This document shows positions 35,530 through 46,906 of a DNA stretch of 64,000 bases, piece after piece. The notes under the pieces are model-generated. The model worked only from the letters and a program-made list of their open reading frames with translations, was not told where the DNA came from and made no database searches. Within the stretch, counting starts at the first letter, position 1; the number at the start of each line of letters is the position of its first letter. This DNA is from Cepaea nemoralis (taxonomy: Eukaryota; Mollusca; Gastropoda; Stylommatophora; Helicidae): the NCBI GenBank assembly GCA_014155875.1, contig JACEFZ010006327.1, positions 91,001 to 155,000 of the forward strand. The letters are read 5' to 3'. The position numbers were made by a program, and so were the translations under genes.

Positions 35530-36185
35530 AGTCAAAGCTCGGTTTTCGTCGATAATCCGTCCGACAACAATCAGCGAAATCCGAAACCGACTAAAACCGA
35601 GGCACTTATTTCTATCTGAATCAATGCTAAATATAATTAATTCGTTCTAGACACTCCAAACTACACATCAAAAACACATCTTATAGAGAATGAATATAAT
35701 GTTTTATACTATTTTTCGGTTCCAGACTTGCCCGAATTCCCAACGTGGCCGTTCCTAGTTACACTGTAAACGACAGTGCACCGTTTGGATTATTGAAACC
35801 ATAATCAGTTGGCCTTAAAATCAAAAAGTGCATTAGCAATCGTCCCAGGCATTTTCTTAATGAGATCAGCCTACAGCTGTCTGGCCTTTTCACATATGAT
35901 TGCCTCCGAAATAGAATCGCCATCTAATTGCTTTTGATTTATCCAAAATAATAATAACTGCTCGACATCTTCAATTGTTTGTGATCTCTGTTTCGTTAGC
36001 ACATTCATGCCTTTCGCTAGATTAGCCTCCTTCTTTATAGTGATGTGTATGTATTTGTTTCCCAGTGGCTCAGTACATTGCCATGTTGAAATAGTACTCA
36101 TAGTACACATTGTATTGTAGATATTAGGTTCCGTAAAGTGTATTGTAGATAAAAGACTCCATATGCTGTATTGCAGATACAATGT
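35530..36185 (-). pseudogene. pogo/Tigger-like transposase relic with terminal sequence
   Basis: The minus-strand frame 36182-35871 contains MNVLTKQRSQTIEDVEQLLL and then FWINQKQLDGDSISEAIICE, the pattern of the CENP-B/Tigger N-terminal DNA-binding region (second HTH). After a stop it continues as ADLIKKMPGTIANALFDFKA and CTVVYSVTRNGHVGNSGKSG, matching the usual GWF..FK.R..I.SV.RHGE region loosely. The DDE catalytic domain is absent. At 35530-35610, CAGTCAAAGCTCGGTTTTCG and its near-complement ACTAAAACCGAGGCAC lie where the 3' end of such an element would be. Family assignment is from memory of motifs. Confidence 0.55.
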
Positions 36186-36251
36186 ATTGATGATCTATGC
36201 CGCCGGACTTCTTTTTGTAGATCAAATACTCCTTACGTTATATATATATAT

Positions 36252-36366
36252 ATCTTGTTATTTTAATTTACGTTTGGTGAATTCTGCAGTATGTACCTGA
36301 CGAGATGCAGCGAAATATTCTAGGCAATAAATCTTAGAATCTATTGTTTTTGTCTTCGTTATTCAA
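36252..36366 (+). repeat. Penelope-like element 3' end (solitary)
   Basis: Nearly the same sequence as the 3' ends at 54755-54872 (plus) and 45283-45400 (minus): TTCTGCAGTATGTACCTGAC, GAGATGCAGCGAAATATTC, GGCAATAAATC and TTGTCTTCGTTATTCAA. It includes AATAAA and a CTGACGAG...CGAAA motif (36297-36315). Only the terminal ~115 bp of the element is here. Confidence 0.75.
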
Positions 36367-36519
36367 GTTTGCTACTGGTAAAAATTGTTTTTATATAAGG
36401 ATTTGTAAAATGTAGTGTAGATTCTGGAACTATACAGTGTATTATAGATTGATGGATCTATACAGTGTTTTCTTGATTGAATGAACTCTACAGTGTATTA
36501 ATGATGGAGAGATGGACAT

Positions 36520-37940
36520 ATAATCAATGCCTGGCCAAAAACTGCTTCCCATCTTCATTAAACATTGCTAAAGTTTATCCTCTATTTAAATATGGCTCAA
36601 CTGATAACAGCGTCTTGGGTAATTATAGACCTATTTCCTGACTATTGTCGCTATCAACGCCATTAGAAAAGTACAACCATAAAATAACATTACATCATTT
36701 ATTAATAACGATCTAATAATTGACAGCCAATCTGGGTTTCGACCTAAATATTCTTGTCATAGTGCTCTAACAAAACTGACCGATAAGGGCGTTTTAACAT
36801 CAACAATGGCTACATTTGTGGAGCGGTGTTTGAAGACTTTAAAAAAAAAAGCTTTTAATATGGTAGATCACAATATTTTAATTAGCAAACTGAAACAAGT
36901 GAAGATTAGTGCCAATATGGTGAATCTAATTACGTCGTTTTTATCAGACAGTCAACAAGTCGTGTCCTTTAATAACAGTCTATCAAGACCCACACAGCTT
37001 AATTTTGGTGTGCCTCAGGGTTCGATACTAGGTACGCTGCTTTTCGCAGTTTATATTAAACCCTTCCTCTATATCTCAATACTAATTGTGATCTATTTGC
37101 AGACGATTGTACTATATATGCTAGTCAGAAGAACCGTAGTGAATTAGAAAGTTATTTACAAAAAAAAACTTGATAATATTACTAGATGGAGCAATGAAAA
37201 CCTCATGCAAATTAACATCGACAAAACCAAATCCATGCCAATAAACGACCAGACAAAAACTTCAGACACTTTTTAAAACTGGGGCAGCACTCGAACTCCG
37301 CAGAGACACATTACCTATAGTTAATGTAAATGAATGTAAGTCATTGTTTCTTTTAATTAATAGATATTTAAATTGGAGCTCCTATGTCCATGTTCTTACC
37401 AAGAAAATAGCACACAATGTTTACCAACTTGCTAAAATTCAGCACTTCCCGGACAAAAGCACGCGAAAGTTATTCTATACATCCTACATTCTATCTCTTC
37501 TCGATTAGTGTTCCAAGTCTGGGATGGTTGCACTAAATCCAATATGAAACGACTTTGTTCGCTTCAAAAGTGGGTTATACGTCTAGTTTCAGGCACAAAA
37601 CACTCTGAAAGTGATAATTTATATAGTCATCTAAGGCTTCTACAACTATGAAAGAGTTTCCTTTTTAACAAAGCCAAATTAGTGAATAAAGTAATACATA
37701 AAAGTATCCAAGAGTATCTTCAACCGTTGATTCAATCTTACGCAATGAACAGCAAGCGCTTAAATTTATTATATGTCCCACAACCTAGACTGAACTTCTA
37801 CATATCTTGCTTTGCGTATTCTGGTGCCCACTTGTGAAATGACCTTCCAACAGATCTTAAAACTCCAATGAGCCCCTATACATTCAACCGAAAACTCTTT
37901 CAAAATGTACACCATTCAGACTATATGCCTCCATAAATCA
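36520..37940 (+). pseudogene. CR1/L2-like LINE, RT and C-terminus
   Basis: A translation broken by many stops follows a CR1/L2-type RT: VLGNYRPIS, SQSGFRPKYSCHSALTKL, FNMVDHNILISKLKQVKIS, LNFGVPQGSILGTLLFAVYI, then an ADDCTIYA box after a frameshift near 37095, NENLMQINIDKTKSM, and a C-terminal segment (PTDLKTPMSPYTFNRKLF) like the usual NDLP..L....S...FK box. The endonuclease is missing. Several frameshifts and stops make it dead. Confidence 0.8.
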
Positions 37941-37964
37941 CCTAGTGGTATCATTTTTCACTAT

Positions 37965-38138
37965 GTGTTTGTGTGTGTGTGTGTGTGTGTGAATGTGTTA
38001 AAGTGAGTGAATGGGTAAGAGAGAATTTAAGCGAATGAGTGAATGAGAGAGAAAAGAATGAGACAAAGAGGGCGAGAGAGAGTGTGTATGTGTGTGTGTG
38101 TGTGAAAGAGTAAAGGAGAGTGAGTGCGAGTGAGTGTT

Positions 38139-38231
<93 letters not shown>

Positions 38232-38890
38232 ACTGCGTATTTCATCATGTTTATGTCAATTCCAGAAATTATATTCTTTATTGAATTGCAAAAATTTTTC
38301 TTCGTTACATAATGTATAACATATTGTTTTCATTTTCACAATATGTTTTTCCATTTGGGTGTGTGTGTGTGTGGGGGGGGGGGCGGTAGGGAGATATGGG
38401 TGGGTGGGGAGATTATGGGGGATGTGCATGCAGGTGAGTGAGGATGTGTGTGTGTACGAGGGACGTGTGGGTGGGTGGTGTGTATTTTGGATGGGGATCT
38501 GTGGGGGTGGGGTGGTGGTGGTGTGTTTTTTGGGTGGGTTGGTGTGTGTGGATGTGTGTGGGTGATGGTATTTGGTGGGATTTAAGGGCGTGGATGGGTG
38601 GGAATATGTGTGTGTGGGTATGTGGTGGGTGTGTGTTGGTGGCATTGGGGATGGGTGTTGGGTTGGGAGATATGTGTAGGGATATATGTGGGTGGAGGGG
38701 TATTTGTGGGTGCGAGGTATGTATTTGGCTTTGTGATTGGGTGTGTCTGGCTCTGCGGTGGAGTATATGTAAGTGGGTGAGTATTGGTAGGTGGAGGATA
38801 TGTGTATGTGTGTGGGCAGATGAGACAACCAGAAAGTTATTGTGTGTGAAAGAAACAACAAAACAAAAAAAAAGAAAGAGAAATAGAGAG
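37965..38890 (+). repeat. GT-, GA- and G-rich simple sequence after the CR1/L2-like LINE
   Basis: (GT)n at 37970-37992, (GA)n at 38142-38230 and an irregular GTGGGTG-type tract at 38358-38830, all G-rich on the plus strand. Frames on either strand in this block are low-complexity and not genes. A similar G-rich tract occurs at 40828-42185, next to another CR1/L2-like 3' end, so it may be part of the LINE 3' UTR. Confidence 0.85.
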
Positions 38891-38959
38891 AGTTGAGCGT
38901 ATAATGTCACCTGACGTTCTATTCCATATTTTTTTCTGTATACTCATCATTCATATTAT

Positions 38960-38994
38960 CATTTAGTTAGTTATTTAGTTAGTTAGTTAGTTAG

Positions 38995-39029
<35 letters not shown>

Positions 39030-39093
39030 ATTAGTTAGTTAGTTAGTTAGTTAGTAATTTAGTTGGTTAGTTAGTTAGTTAGTTAGTTAGTTG

Positions 39094-39125
<32 letters not shown>

Positions 39126-39389
39126 TTTAGTTAGTTAGTTAGTTATTTAGTTAGTTGGTTAGTTAGTTGGTTAGTTAGTTAGTTATTTAGTTAGTTAGTT
39201 AGTTAGTTAGTTGGTTGGTTGGTTAGGTAGTTAGTTAGTTAGTTAGTTAGTTAGTTGGTTGGTTTGTTAGTTAGTTAGTTAGTTAGTTAGTTATTTAGTT
39301 AGTTAGTTAGTTAGTTGGTTGGTTGGTTGGTTGGTTGGTTGGTTGGTTAGTTAGTTAGTTAGTTAGTTAGTTGGTTGGTTGGTTGGTTG

Positions 39390-39421
<32 letters not shown>

Positions 39422-39430
39422 ATTAGTTAT

Positions 39431-39463
<33 letters not shown>

Positions 39464-39506
39464 CTGTTTTTAGTTAGTTAGTTAGTCTTTTAGTTAGTTA
39501 GTTTGT

Positions 39507-39548
<42 letters not shown>
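38960..39548 (-). repeat. (TTAG)n tract, expanded tail of a minus-strand LINE
   Basis: About 590 bp of TTAG units with TTGG and TTTAG variants. It ends exactly where the minus-strand RNase H LINE copy 2 begins, as at 9923-10098, so it fits an expanded (AACT)n tail. Confidence 0.9.
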
Positions 39549-39550
<2 letters not shown>

Positions 39551-40648
39551 AACATCATCCTTGCACTCGGGAAATGATCGTGTGTGTTCAGATCCTCTGC
39601 CCAACATATACATTAGCGTCTGGTGCACTAATGTGCTGTGTTGGTTGACGAGAATCCTAATTAGTTAGTTCATCTCTATGTGTTTCTGACGTCATCCTGT
39701 ACCTGTTCCTACTCCCCAGTATTTCATTCTAGACACGATGTAGATTCACTGGCGTCAAAGTCCTCCTCTCTCCACCCATCTCTAAGGGCATTAATATTAT
39801 CCGCAAGATTCGTAGGCTGGCCTCCTACAATGAATGCAGAGTTAACAAGTTTATCATCTCGTTCATTTCCCTTGAATGCTGCATGTCCATAGATGAAGAT
39901 GAAGGTGACTCTTCGAACATTAGCCCTCGGTAGCGAATCCGTCCACTGTCTACGTACAGTTTCCCGATTCGACGACCGGATCATGCTTATTGAATCACTC
40001 AAGACACAAACATTGTCATAATTATGTTATTCCAGCATATGAAAGCCGGTGCCACTGCCGTCAACTCCATTGTCATGCTGTTAGTGGTCATAGAATGGAG
40101 TCCCCTGGCATCTTGAATGGATCGGCCCATTGAGCACACCGTGAACGCCCACACACTTCTCTACTGTTATATAACAGACTTAGATAAGCGTATCGAAATA
40201 GACTGAAAGTTCATTGATGCGCTCGTTGACCTCTGCATTGACAGCTGCATGATTCGGCCGTTTGCACATCCTACCAAGCGTGACAATGCAGGGGAATGTG
40301 CTATTAAGCCCTGGGTACACATGTACACATCATCCGCTGACGTTGATGTGTGTACGACTACAGACTTGCTTGCCAACATTTTCTGCCCACCCCATCTATG
40401 ATGTCCCTCTTTAACCTGTCATCCTTTTCTGCGACTAACTTGATGCTTAAAACTTGATACACATGTTGCTAACCATATGCACTAATTTTTAAAAATGAAC
40501 AAAACCTCCAGATCTTGATCCTGTTGCAAGTAGGTGTTCAGAGTTGTTTTGTTCGTAAACGAAGTATTGTGCTCGGATACCCGGGGTGCGGGTTGTTGAT
40601 TGTTTAACATAAATAGCCCTTGCAGTAGTGCTTAGGGTCTAGTTGGGC
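39549..40648 (-). pseudogene. Minus-strand RNase H LINE, copy 2, 3' part
   Basis: Collinear with 10100-11004 plus 19319-19500, without the LTR element. The minus-strand frame 40002-39724 contains RRVTFIFIYGHAAFKGNERD and DKLVNSAFIVGGQPTNLADN, the last RNase H box and what follows. The segment around 40200-40380 covers the earlier RNase H part but is broken. The uninterrupted CACAT at 40460-40464 is the empty site for element 1. It is interrupted at about 40649 by a second insertion. Confidence 0.75.
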
Positions 40649-42388
40649 AGAGAAAGAGAGAGCTGAGCTGATGCATGTCATGTAACACGCGAATCCATAT
40701 GTTTGTGTATTCTCATCTGTCATATTGTCAGGTAAATACCATTTGATTTTATCATGTATAATATAAACTCATGTACATTACTGTAGTTTGAGTGAGAGAG
40801 TCAGTGAGTGTAGTGTAGTGTAGTGTACTGTGTGTGTGTGTGTGTGTGTGTGCGGGTGGGTGGGGAGAAGTGAATGGTGTGTGGGTTTGGGATATGTGTG
40901 TGGTGTGTTGGTGGGGGGGGGGGGGGGTGTGAGCATTGTGTGTGGGTGGAGGGTATATGTGTGGTGGTATGGGTGAGGATATGTGTGTGGGTGGGGGATA
41001 GTGTGTGGTGTGGGGAATAGTGTGTGGTGTGGGGGATGTGTGTGATTGGTGCGGGGAATGTGTGTATGGGTGGGGGATATGTGTGGGTGAGTAGGGGATA
41101 TGTGGTGGTTGGGGGAAGTATATGTGGGTGGTGGGGGTGTGTGGGTGGGAGTTGTGAGTGGGGTATGTGAGTGGCTTAGGGATGTGTAGGTGGGTGTGGG
41201 ATGTGTATGTGTCGGGGTGGGATGCGTGAGTCGGTGGAGGATGTGTGTGGGTAGGGGCATTGTGATCGAGAGATGTTGGGTGGGTGGGGGTGTGTGAGTG
41301 CGTAGTAGAGGATGTGTGCATGAGTGAGTGTGTGTTGGTGGATAAGTGGGGAATGCGTGTGTGGGTGGGGATAGGTGTGTGGTGTGTTGGTTGGGGATAT
41401 TGTGTGGGTGGGGTATATGTGTGTGTGGGGGGGGGATTTTTGTGGTGTGTGGCTGGGGGTATGTGGGGTGGATGGATAAGGGTATCTGTGTGGGTGCGGT
41501 GGGAATATGTGGGTGGGGGATATGTGTGTGGTGCGTAGGTGGGGATGTGTGGTGGTATGTGGGATGTGTTGGTGAAGGATATGTGTGTGCGGTGCGTGGG
41601 TTGGGAATATTGCGTGGTAGGGGATGTATGTGATGTGCGGGTGGGGAATGTGTGTGGTGAGGGATTGGGTTAGGGCATGTGTGGGTGGGTGGAGGATGTA
41701 TGTGTGGGTGTTTAGGTGGGTGTGAATGGATTGGGGATGTATGGGTGGTTAGGGAGATGTGTGTGTCAGGGGGGGGGGGAGTAGGGAGATGTCAGTTGGT
41801 GTGGATGTGTGTATGGTTTGGGGATGTGTGAGTGGAGGTGCGATGTGTGGGTTGGTGGGGGATGTGTGTGTGTGTGGGTGGGGAATATGTGGTCGATGGA
41901 GATGTGGCTGGGGGATGGGTGGTTGGAGGTGTTAGTGTGAGTGTGGAGAGGATGTGTGGGTTAGGATGTGTATGTGGGTGGGCATGGTATATGTGGGTTA
42001 TTGAGGGATGTTTGTGGGTGGCGAGTGTGTTTTGGTTGGGGGAACAGGTGAGGGCAGTGTGTGTGGGTGGGGGATGTGCGGGAGGGGGATGGGTCGGTTG
42101 GTGGGGTATGTATGTTGTCCCTGGGTGTGTGTGTGTGTTTGGGTAGGTGGGTGTGTGTGTGGGTGGGGTGATGTATAGGTAGGTGGGAGATGGGCCTCTT
42201 AACATGGTAATTTGCCTTGTTTATGTTTACAACATTCATTTCACAATGTTTATTTTTCTTCCTATGTAAATATATCATGCTCTTGATGAACGAAAGACGA
42301 GTGATTGGAAGGGCTGAATGTAAGACGGGCCTGCGTGCATAATTTGTGACCCTTTTAAAATAAAGTTTATTTGATTTGATTTTTTTTG
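40649..42388 (+). mobile_element. Insertion with G-rich tract and CR1/L2-like 3' end
   Basis: 1.74 kb separating two parts of the LINE that are contiguous at 19500. Its right end (42290-42388) matches the 3' end of the CR1/L2-like LINE at 62061: GAATGTAAGACGGGCCTGCG, then CCCTTTTAAAATAAAGTTTA and an ATTTG-type tail. Most of the rest is an irregular GTGTGGGTGGGGGATATGTG tract (40828-42185). I read it as a 5'-truncated LINE copy with an expanded G-rich 3' UTR. Frames inside are low-complexity. Confidence 0.65.
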
Positions 42389-42930
42389 GATTTCCGTTGC
42401 TCTATGTCTTGCTATAAGCACACCATCATCAGCAAATCGCAGTTGTTTGTCCACCGACACAACGATCTGTACTCGCCCTTCCTATTCTCCTCCGGGGAGT
42501 GGATACATTCGATATGGCTTTTTTTTTTTTTCCTCGCTTTACAGTGAAGCAAAGTCCATACATGTACAACCATTTCTAGTGCACTGGACTGATTTGTGAG
42601 TGTGGACTAGCTTTCTCTATTACCAGTGTCCTTCGCCATCAGACGAAACCACATCGACTTTGAAGGTAATATTTTTGTTGTGAGTCTACTTCTGTGGCAG
42701 GAAATATCGAACGAAAGAGTGGGCTTTATCCATAAAATGGTTTGAAACCGAACACGCAAACCCGAGTGATATTCTAATTTCTTTATCTCTCTCATGGCAG
42801 ATGCAATTTCAATCTTTCATTTGGATTTAGAGGCGCCTGTGAGTAGTATTGTCTGTTTTCTTGGTTGAATTGTAGTGGCCCTATCTTTTACTTTTATTGG
42901 CATGATTAATATATTAATTATATCGATTTA
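42389..42930 (-). pseudogene. Minus-strand RNase H LINE, copy 2, RT remnant
   Basis: The minus-strand frame 42460-42380 reads DKQLRFADDGVLIARHRATE, an RT active-site box (FADD). The sequence is collinear with 19505-19945. The rest is degraded. A further weak match, ACTGG.. to CAACCCACTCCGACTT, lies at 55365-55460. Confidence 0.7.
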
Positions 42931-42999
42931 TTTAAGACTTATTCAATGCACTCTGATCTAGCACTTGGCTGCAGCCTTCAAAGAATTCAAGCATGCGCA

Positions 43000-44490
43000 A
43001 TGGCCTAATTACATTTGACGTCAATGCATTTTCTTTTCATGCTATCATTTTTATTATAAAATTAATTTCATAATTTCATGTTTTTTTTTGTTTGTTTGGT
43101 TGTTTGTTTTTTTTGAAAATCGTTATTACTGATGAAGATCACTAAGATCAAAAAATCTATTCGTTATGCTGTGAAGTAGATCACTGATATTTTATTTTAA
43201 AGTTAGTAATACCATTCTTAAAGTTACAGTGTGATTTTCGTGTTCCGGACATGCTTTCATTGTAATGTACCCACGCTGTGCATGTTTTTATTATCTCTGA
43301 TTTCTTGGCAGGAGTCACGCGTACCTAGCAGTTCATTTTTATTATTTCCCATGATTGACGTTCAGGTCACTTGTAATGTGAAAAAAGTGTTGCAACTGTA
43401 GGCGTCAGGTGGGTGTTGTGACTTTTATCTCGTATCAGTGCCAATGTATCATCTACAAGAATACTTTGGTACAGAGCTCTTCCTTTCTCTCTTCAATTCC
43501 ACAAACCTGTGGGGATTGCAAGACATATACACGGAATTTAAACCCACTGAGAAGTACATTAGGATATAACCAGATAATAATCCGAACAATCAGACTGGCT
43601 TGGTTAGGCATATGGTGTTAATGTGTCCTCCATGGGATTCATAAATCGCATAGTCCCTGGACCCAACCCAGATTCTAAAGGCGAAGACATAAAGACACGC
43701 ATTTAACATACAGATATTGGTCGGTTCAAAAGAAGGGTAGAAATATCCTCGACTCTCATATACGATGCACATCTGGACGCGACAGTTTGATTCGACGGTA
43801 GATCCATTTTCGTGACATGACGCTCCGAATGCACATCCTGTAACACGAGAACCGTTTCATGTAAGTTGTTTAAGAAATGATTACTGACCCTTAGACTATG
43901 ATAGTCATGCACTCAAGGGTTATAAAAGTATATTACTTGTGTAAATACAACTTGTTAGTAATAGCCATTGCTTGTGCACTACTCCAGAGCTTCAACATTC
44001 TCATTATTCCTAAGATCCAGAACGGCATCATCATCAGGATACTAATTCTGAAGGCTGGTGTTGAAGCCATCTCATCATGGTACCCAGAACCCCTAGTTTC
44101 ATAACTCTATACAGCTCTGCATGAATCTCTTTGCCATGCTTGTCTGTGCATGGTAGTTACTTCTTGGACTCATTCTTGTCTTGTCGTACCTAATTCTGAT
44201 GTCAGATGATCATGTATAAATATTTCTGAGTGATAATCAGGTCCCATCAGACACATGCCAGGTGACCCTTCTTCCATACATTGAACGGCTGCTTCCTTCA
44301 TCTCATAATATTAACAAAGACACTTTTTGAAAGATGGATTACTTGATACATGTAGTAGATAGATGGAACATATTGATCTCATCGATGATCGATAAGAGAA
44401 CATACTATACAGTTGAATCGTGGTAACCATCAGACACTGGACACAAATCCACGAATACGTAAAAGCATCAGTATTTGTTGTGTTATCATA
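43000..44490 (+). repeat. Dispersed repeat family A, copy 3
   Basis: Collinear with copies 1 and 2, with the hairpin CTGATGA...AAA at 43129-43152, CACAAACCTGTGGGG, the seed TTAGGATATAAC at 43559-43570, and GATAATCAGGTCCCATCAGA. The ATC tract is nearly absent. After 44490 it differs from the other two, and a stem-loop GATTCTAAGAATCGAAACG at 44553-44571 resembles the end of another Penelope-like element. 44600-45280 holds nothing I recognise. Confidence 0.7.
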
Positions 44491-45282
44491 TTAAGTCGAG
44501 TGTTTGTGTTGTGTCGTTGTTTACTGTACCTCGTTGTTAATCTGTGTTGTCATTGACAAAGATTCTAAGAATCGAAACGTCTGTGTGTCGTATTGTACGC
44601 GTTCGTGTGTATTTTATCTTATTTTATTATTCATTTTTTATATTTATTGAGTGCTTCTGATTTCGGATTTACCTGTATTTCGCGATACGTGGATCTCCTT
44701 GTAAGGTATGTGCAACGTTTGTTGATGTTTAGTACGTTTTCTCGCAGGAGTTTAATATACCTATTTGTTTCCATTTCATATTGTTATATCCTGCTGCAGC
44801 CGCTGCTTTTTCTATCTATTCCATATCATATTAGCGCTAGAACTATCACAGGGTCCAAATGGACGGTTTCTCTAGTTTTCTTAAATTTGATTTAATATTT
44901 ATAATAATATATGATATTGTTAGCTATATATTCCCCAAAACCATGTTGCAATGTTTAAGCAATCGCATAAATATTGCATATACTTTCATACGTTTCTGCA
45001 CGTGTTGCCAATGAGGTCCGAATGTACCTCTGTGAATTTTCTATGGACAATAAGCATATTTTCTGAATTAACTGATATTAACTTGATTACTTCATAACAC
45101 ATTTATTTCAGCAGGTGGGCAAAACTTATTCATAAAATAAAACAGCAGTATTTGTCATGATGATGCAATCAATAATTGCATCGTCGTGCCAAAACTGAAA
45201 ATACTTTAATTTCATTTTGACATTTCGCTGCATGCATTTGAGACAACAAAGTTGTTCAAAACAATGATTTCCCGTGATGAAT

Positions 45283-46706
45283 TTGAATAACGAAGACACA
45301 AACAATAGAGTGCACGATTTATTGCCTGGCATATTTTGCTGCATCTCGTCAGATACATACTGCAGAAATCACACAACGTAAAGTGAATTAAATAGATAAA
45401 TCCTTCAAACTAAAATATACACATGTTCGCACAGTAATGTCGATTGTCTACCATGGTAATTTTAAACTGACTAACATGTCTTTCTGCTTGCACAAGGACG
45501 GCTTACGAAGGTTGATTATTATAGCTTCAGGAAACTTTAACAATCGACTACTTTGTGTGTTGAACAACACACGGAAGGCACTGTCTCTTTCAACCACGTG
45601 ACCGCTCTCGAGCACATGTCTCGCGACCGATGAAGCTGGACTGTTCCGGTGTGCCGGCCTGCCTAGGCTACCATCTTCAGTGTGTAGTATCTTGTCCACC
45701 CAATTCGGAATGTGTTCCGAAACCCTGCAATATAACTGTCGCTCAGTTCTACCTATGTAGATGGCCTCGCATCTGCATGTAAATTGATAAATACAATTTG
45801 ATTTTGCGTACAAAGCTACAGGTTCTTTTCTTGCTGGGATGGGGATCGGTTTGGTTCTGTGCCTGATGAATGGAGTTGCAGCACAGAATGTTCGCCCGAC
45901 TGCTGTGATGAGCCGGTCCCGTAGATGTTGCATTACGTTATCTCCTCGGAAGTTAGTTAGTTAGTCGCGGTTCCAACTTCACGGCAACGGGTCGTCCCCA
46001 TATTGTTCCTTTCCTGTGCCAGTGAATATCACACAAAATGCTCCTCACTGCCCTATGTGAACAATGGAATAGACAGGAGTTTCGACCAGCCATCAGCCCG
46101 CACAGGTACAATGTGCATAATGCCGTCGCAGAATGCCAACACAAAAGTCCTCCACAAACAATACAGTTCATCGTCGATGGAAACGGCAGTCACCAGAAAG
46201 ACTTCATTGACCCAGATTTTATCCCATATGGATCGGTCTCTTTCCGCAGGGCGACCCACCGAAAGCGCCGCAAAAAGCACTAACTCCATAGCTACAGCGC
46301 CGACTCCCAGGAGACTCCTGAAAAAAGTACTCGTGAACCGAAAACGCAAACCAGTCAATCCAGCAACAGCCGGCCGCCATCCTTCCGAACACGCAGTTCA
46401 CGCCTAAACAAACAACCGCGGACCGAAGCAAAAGCATTCCAGGCGAAATTCACAGCTCACAGTGTCGAGCCAAGCACTCACTCAGTAGCAGGGCGACGAA
46501 ACCATAGCCTCCTACGTCGCCTCTTACGACATGCATGGTAGGCACCAGTGTTACTATTCTTTGCTCCCCCGTATGGGCCCCGGCAAAATACGGGTGATCT
46601 ACTCGGAAGGTTAGCTGGATGAATACCTTGAGTTTAGGGACTATAATTACTTCTGGTTTAGGTTTGGGCTGTTGGCAGTGACGCTTTATAAATCCTGTGG
46701 AGTACC
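45283..46706 (-). pseudogene. Penelope-like element, GIY-YIG end, minus strand
   Basis: The minus-strand frame 45933-45448 (161 aa) holds the GIY-YIG domain: KSNCIYQFTCRCEAIYIGRT, ERQLYCRVSEHIPNW, then ASSVARHVLESGHVVERDSA and EAIIINLRKPSLCKQKDML at the end. The Tyr and Gly of the YIG box and the Arg are present. Upstream (46610-46706) is the RT-to-endonuclease linker, as at 54465-54600. A SINE is nested at 45953-46601. The RT is cut off at 46706, where the 3' LTR of element 2 begins. The domain would nick target DNA. Confidence 0.85.
45953..46601 (-). mobile_element. SINE family B, long copy, nested in the Penelope-like element
   Basis: The sequence flanking it matches the uninterrupted linker at 54575-54605, with a 12-bp duplication with one mismatch (TCTCCTCGGAAG at 45941-45952, TCTACTCGGAAG at 46598-46609). 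On the minus strand it ends in (AACT)n. It includes ATGCATGTCGTAAGAGGCGA on the minus strand near 46530, a phrase I associate with SINE cores in marine invertebrates. Frames on both strands are unconvincing. Confidence 0.85.
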
Positions 46707-46820
46707 TGTCGCTTGTCGTCCCTGGAGGAAAGTGGACTCGACAAGCACACCTTTAATATCCTTCTACTATTGGAACTATTGAATGACTTTTGTCTACACT
46801 CCTCCCTTCTGTCTTCTATA

Positions 46821-46906
<86 letters not shown>

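Noticed and set aside
38027..38320. Ser-Leu and Arg-Glu repeat frames, also at 46713-47022, 52101-52396 and 55653-56174
   Set aside because: Translation of (GA)n or (CT)n tracts on either strand.
38256..38910. Pro/Thr/His-rich frames on the minus strand, also at 40752-41321 and 41792-42278
   Set aside because: They arise from the C-rich complement of GT/G-rich simple sequence. Composition explains the lack of stops.
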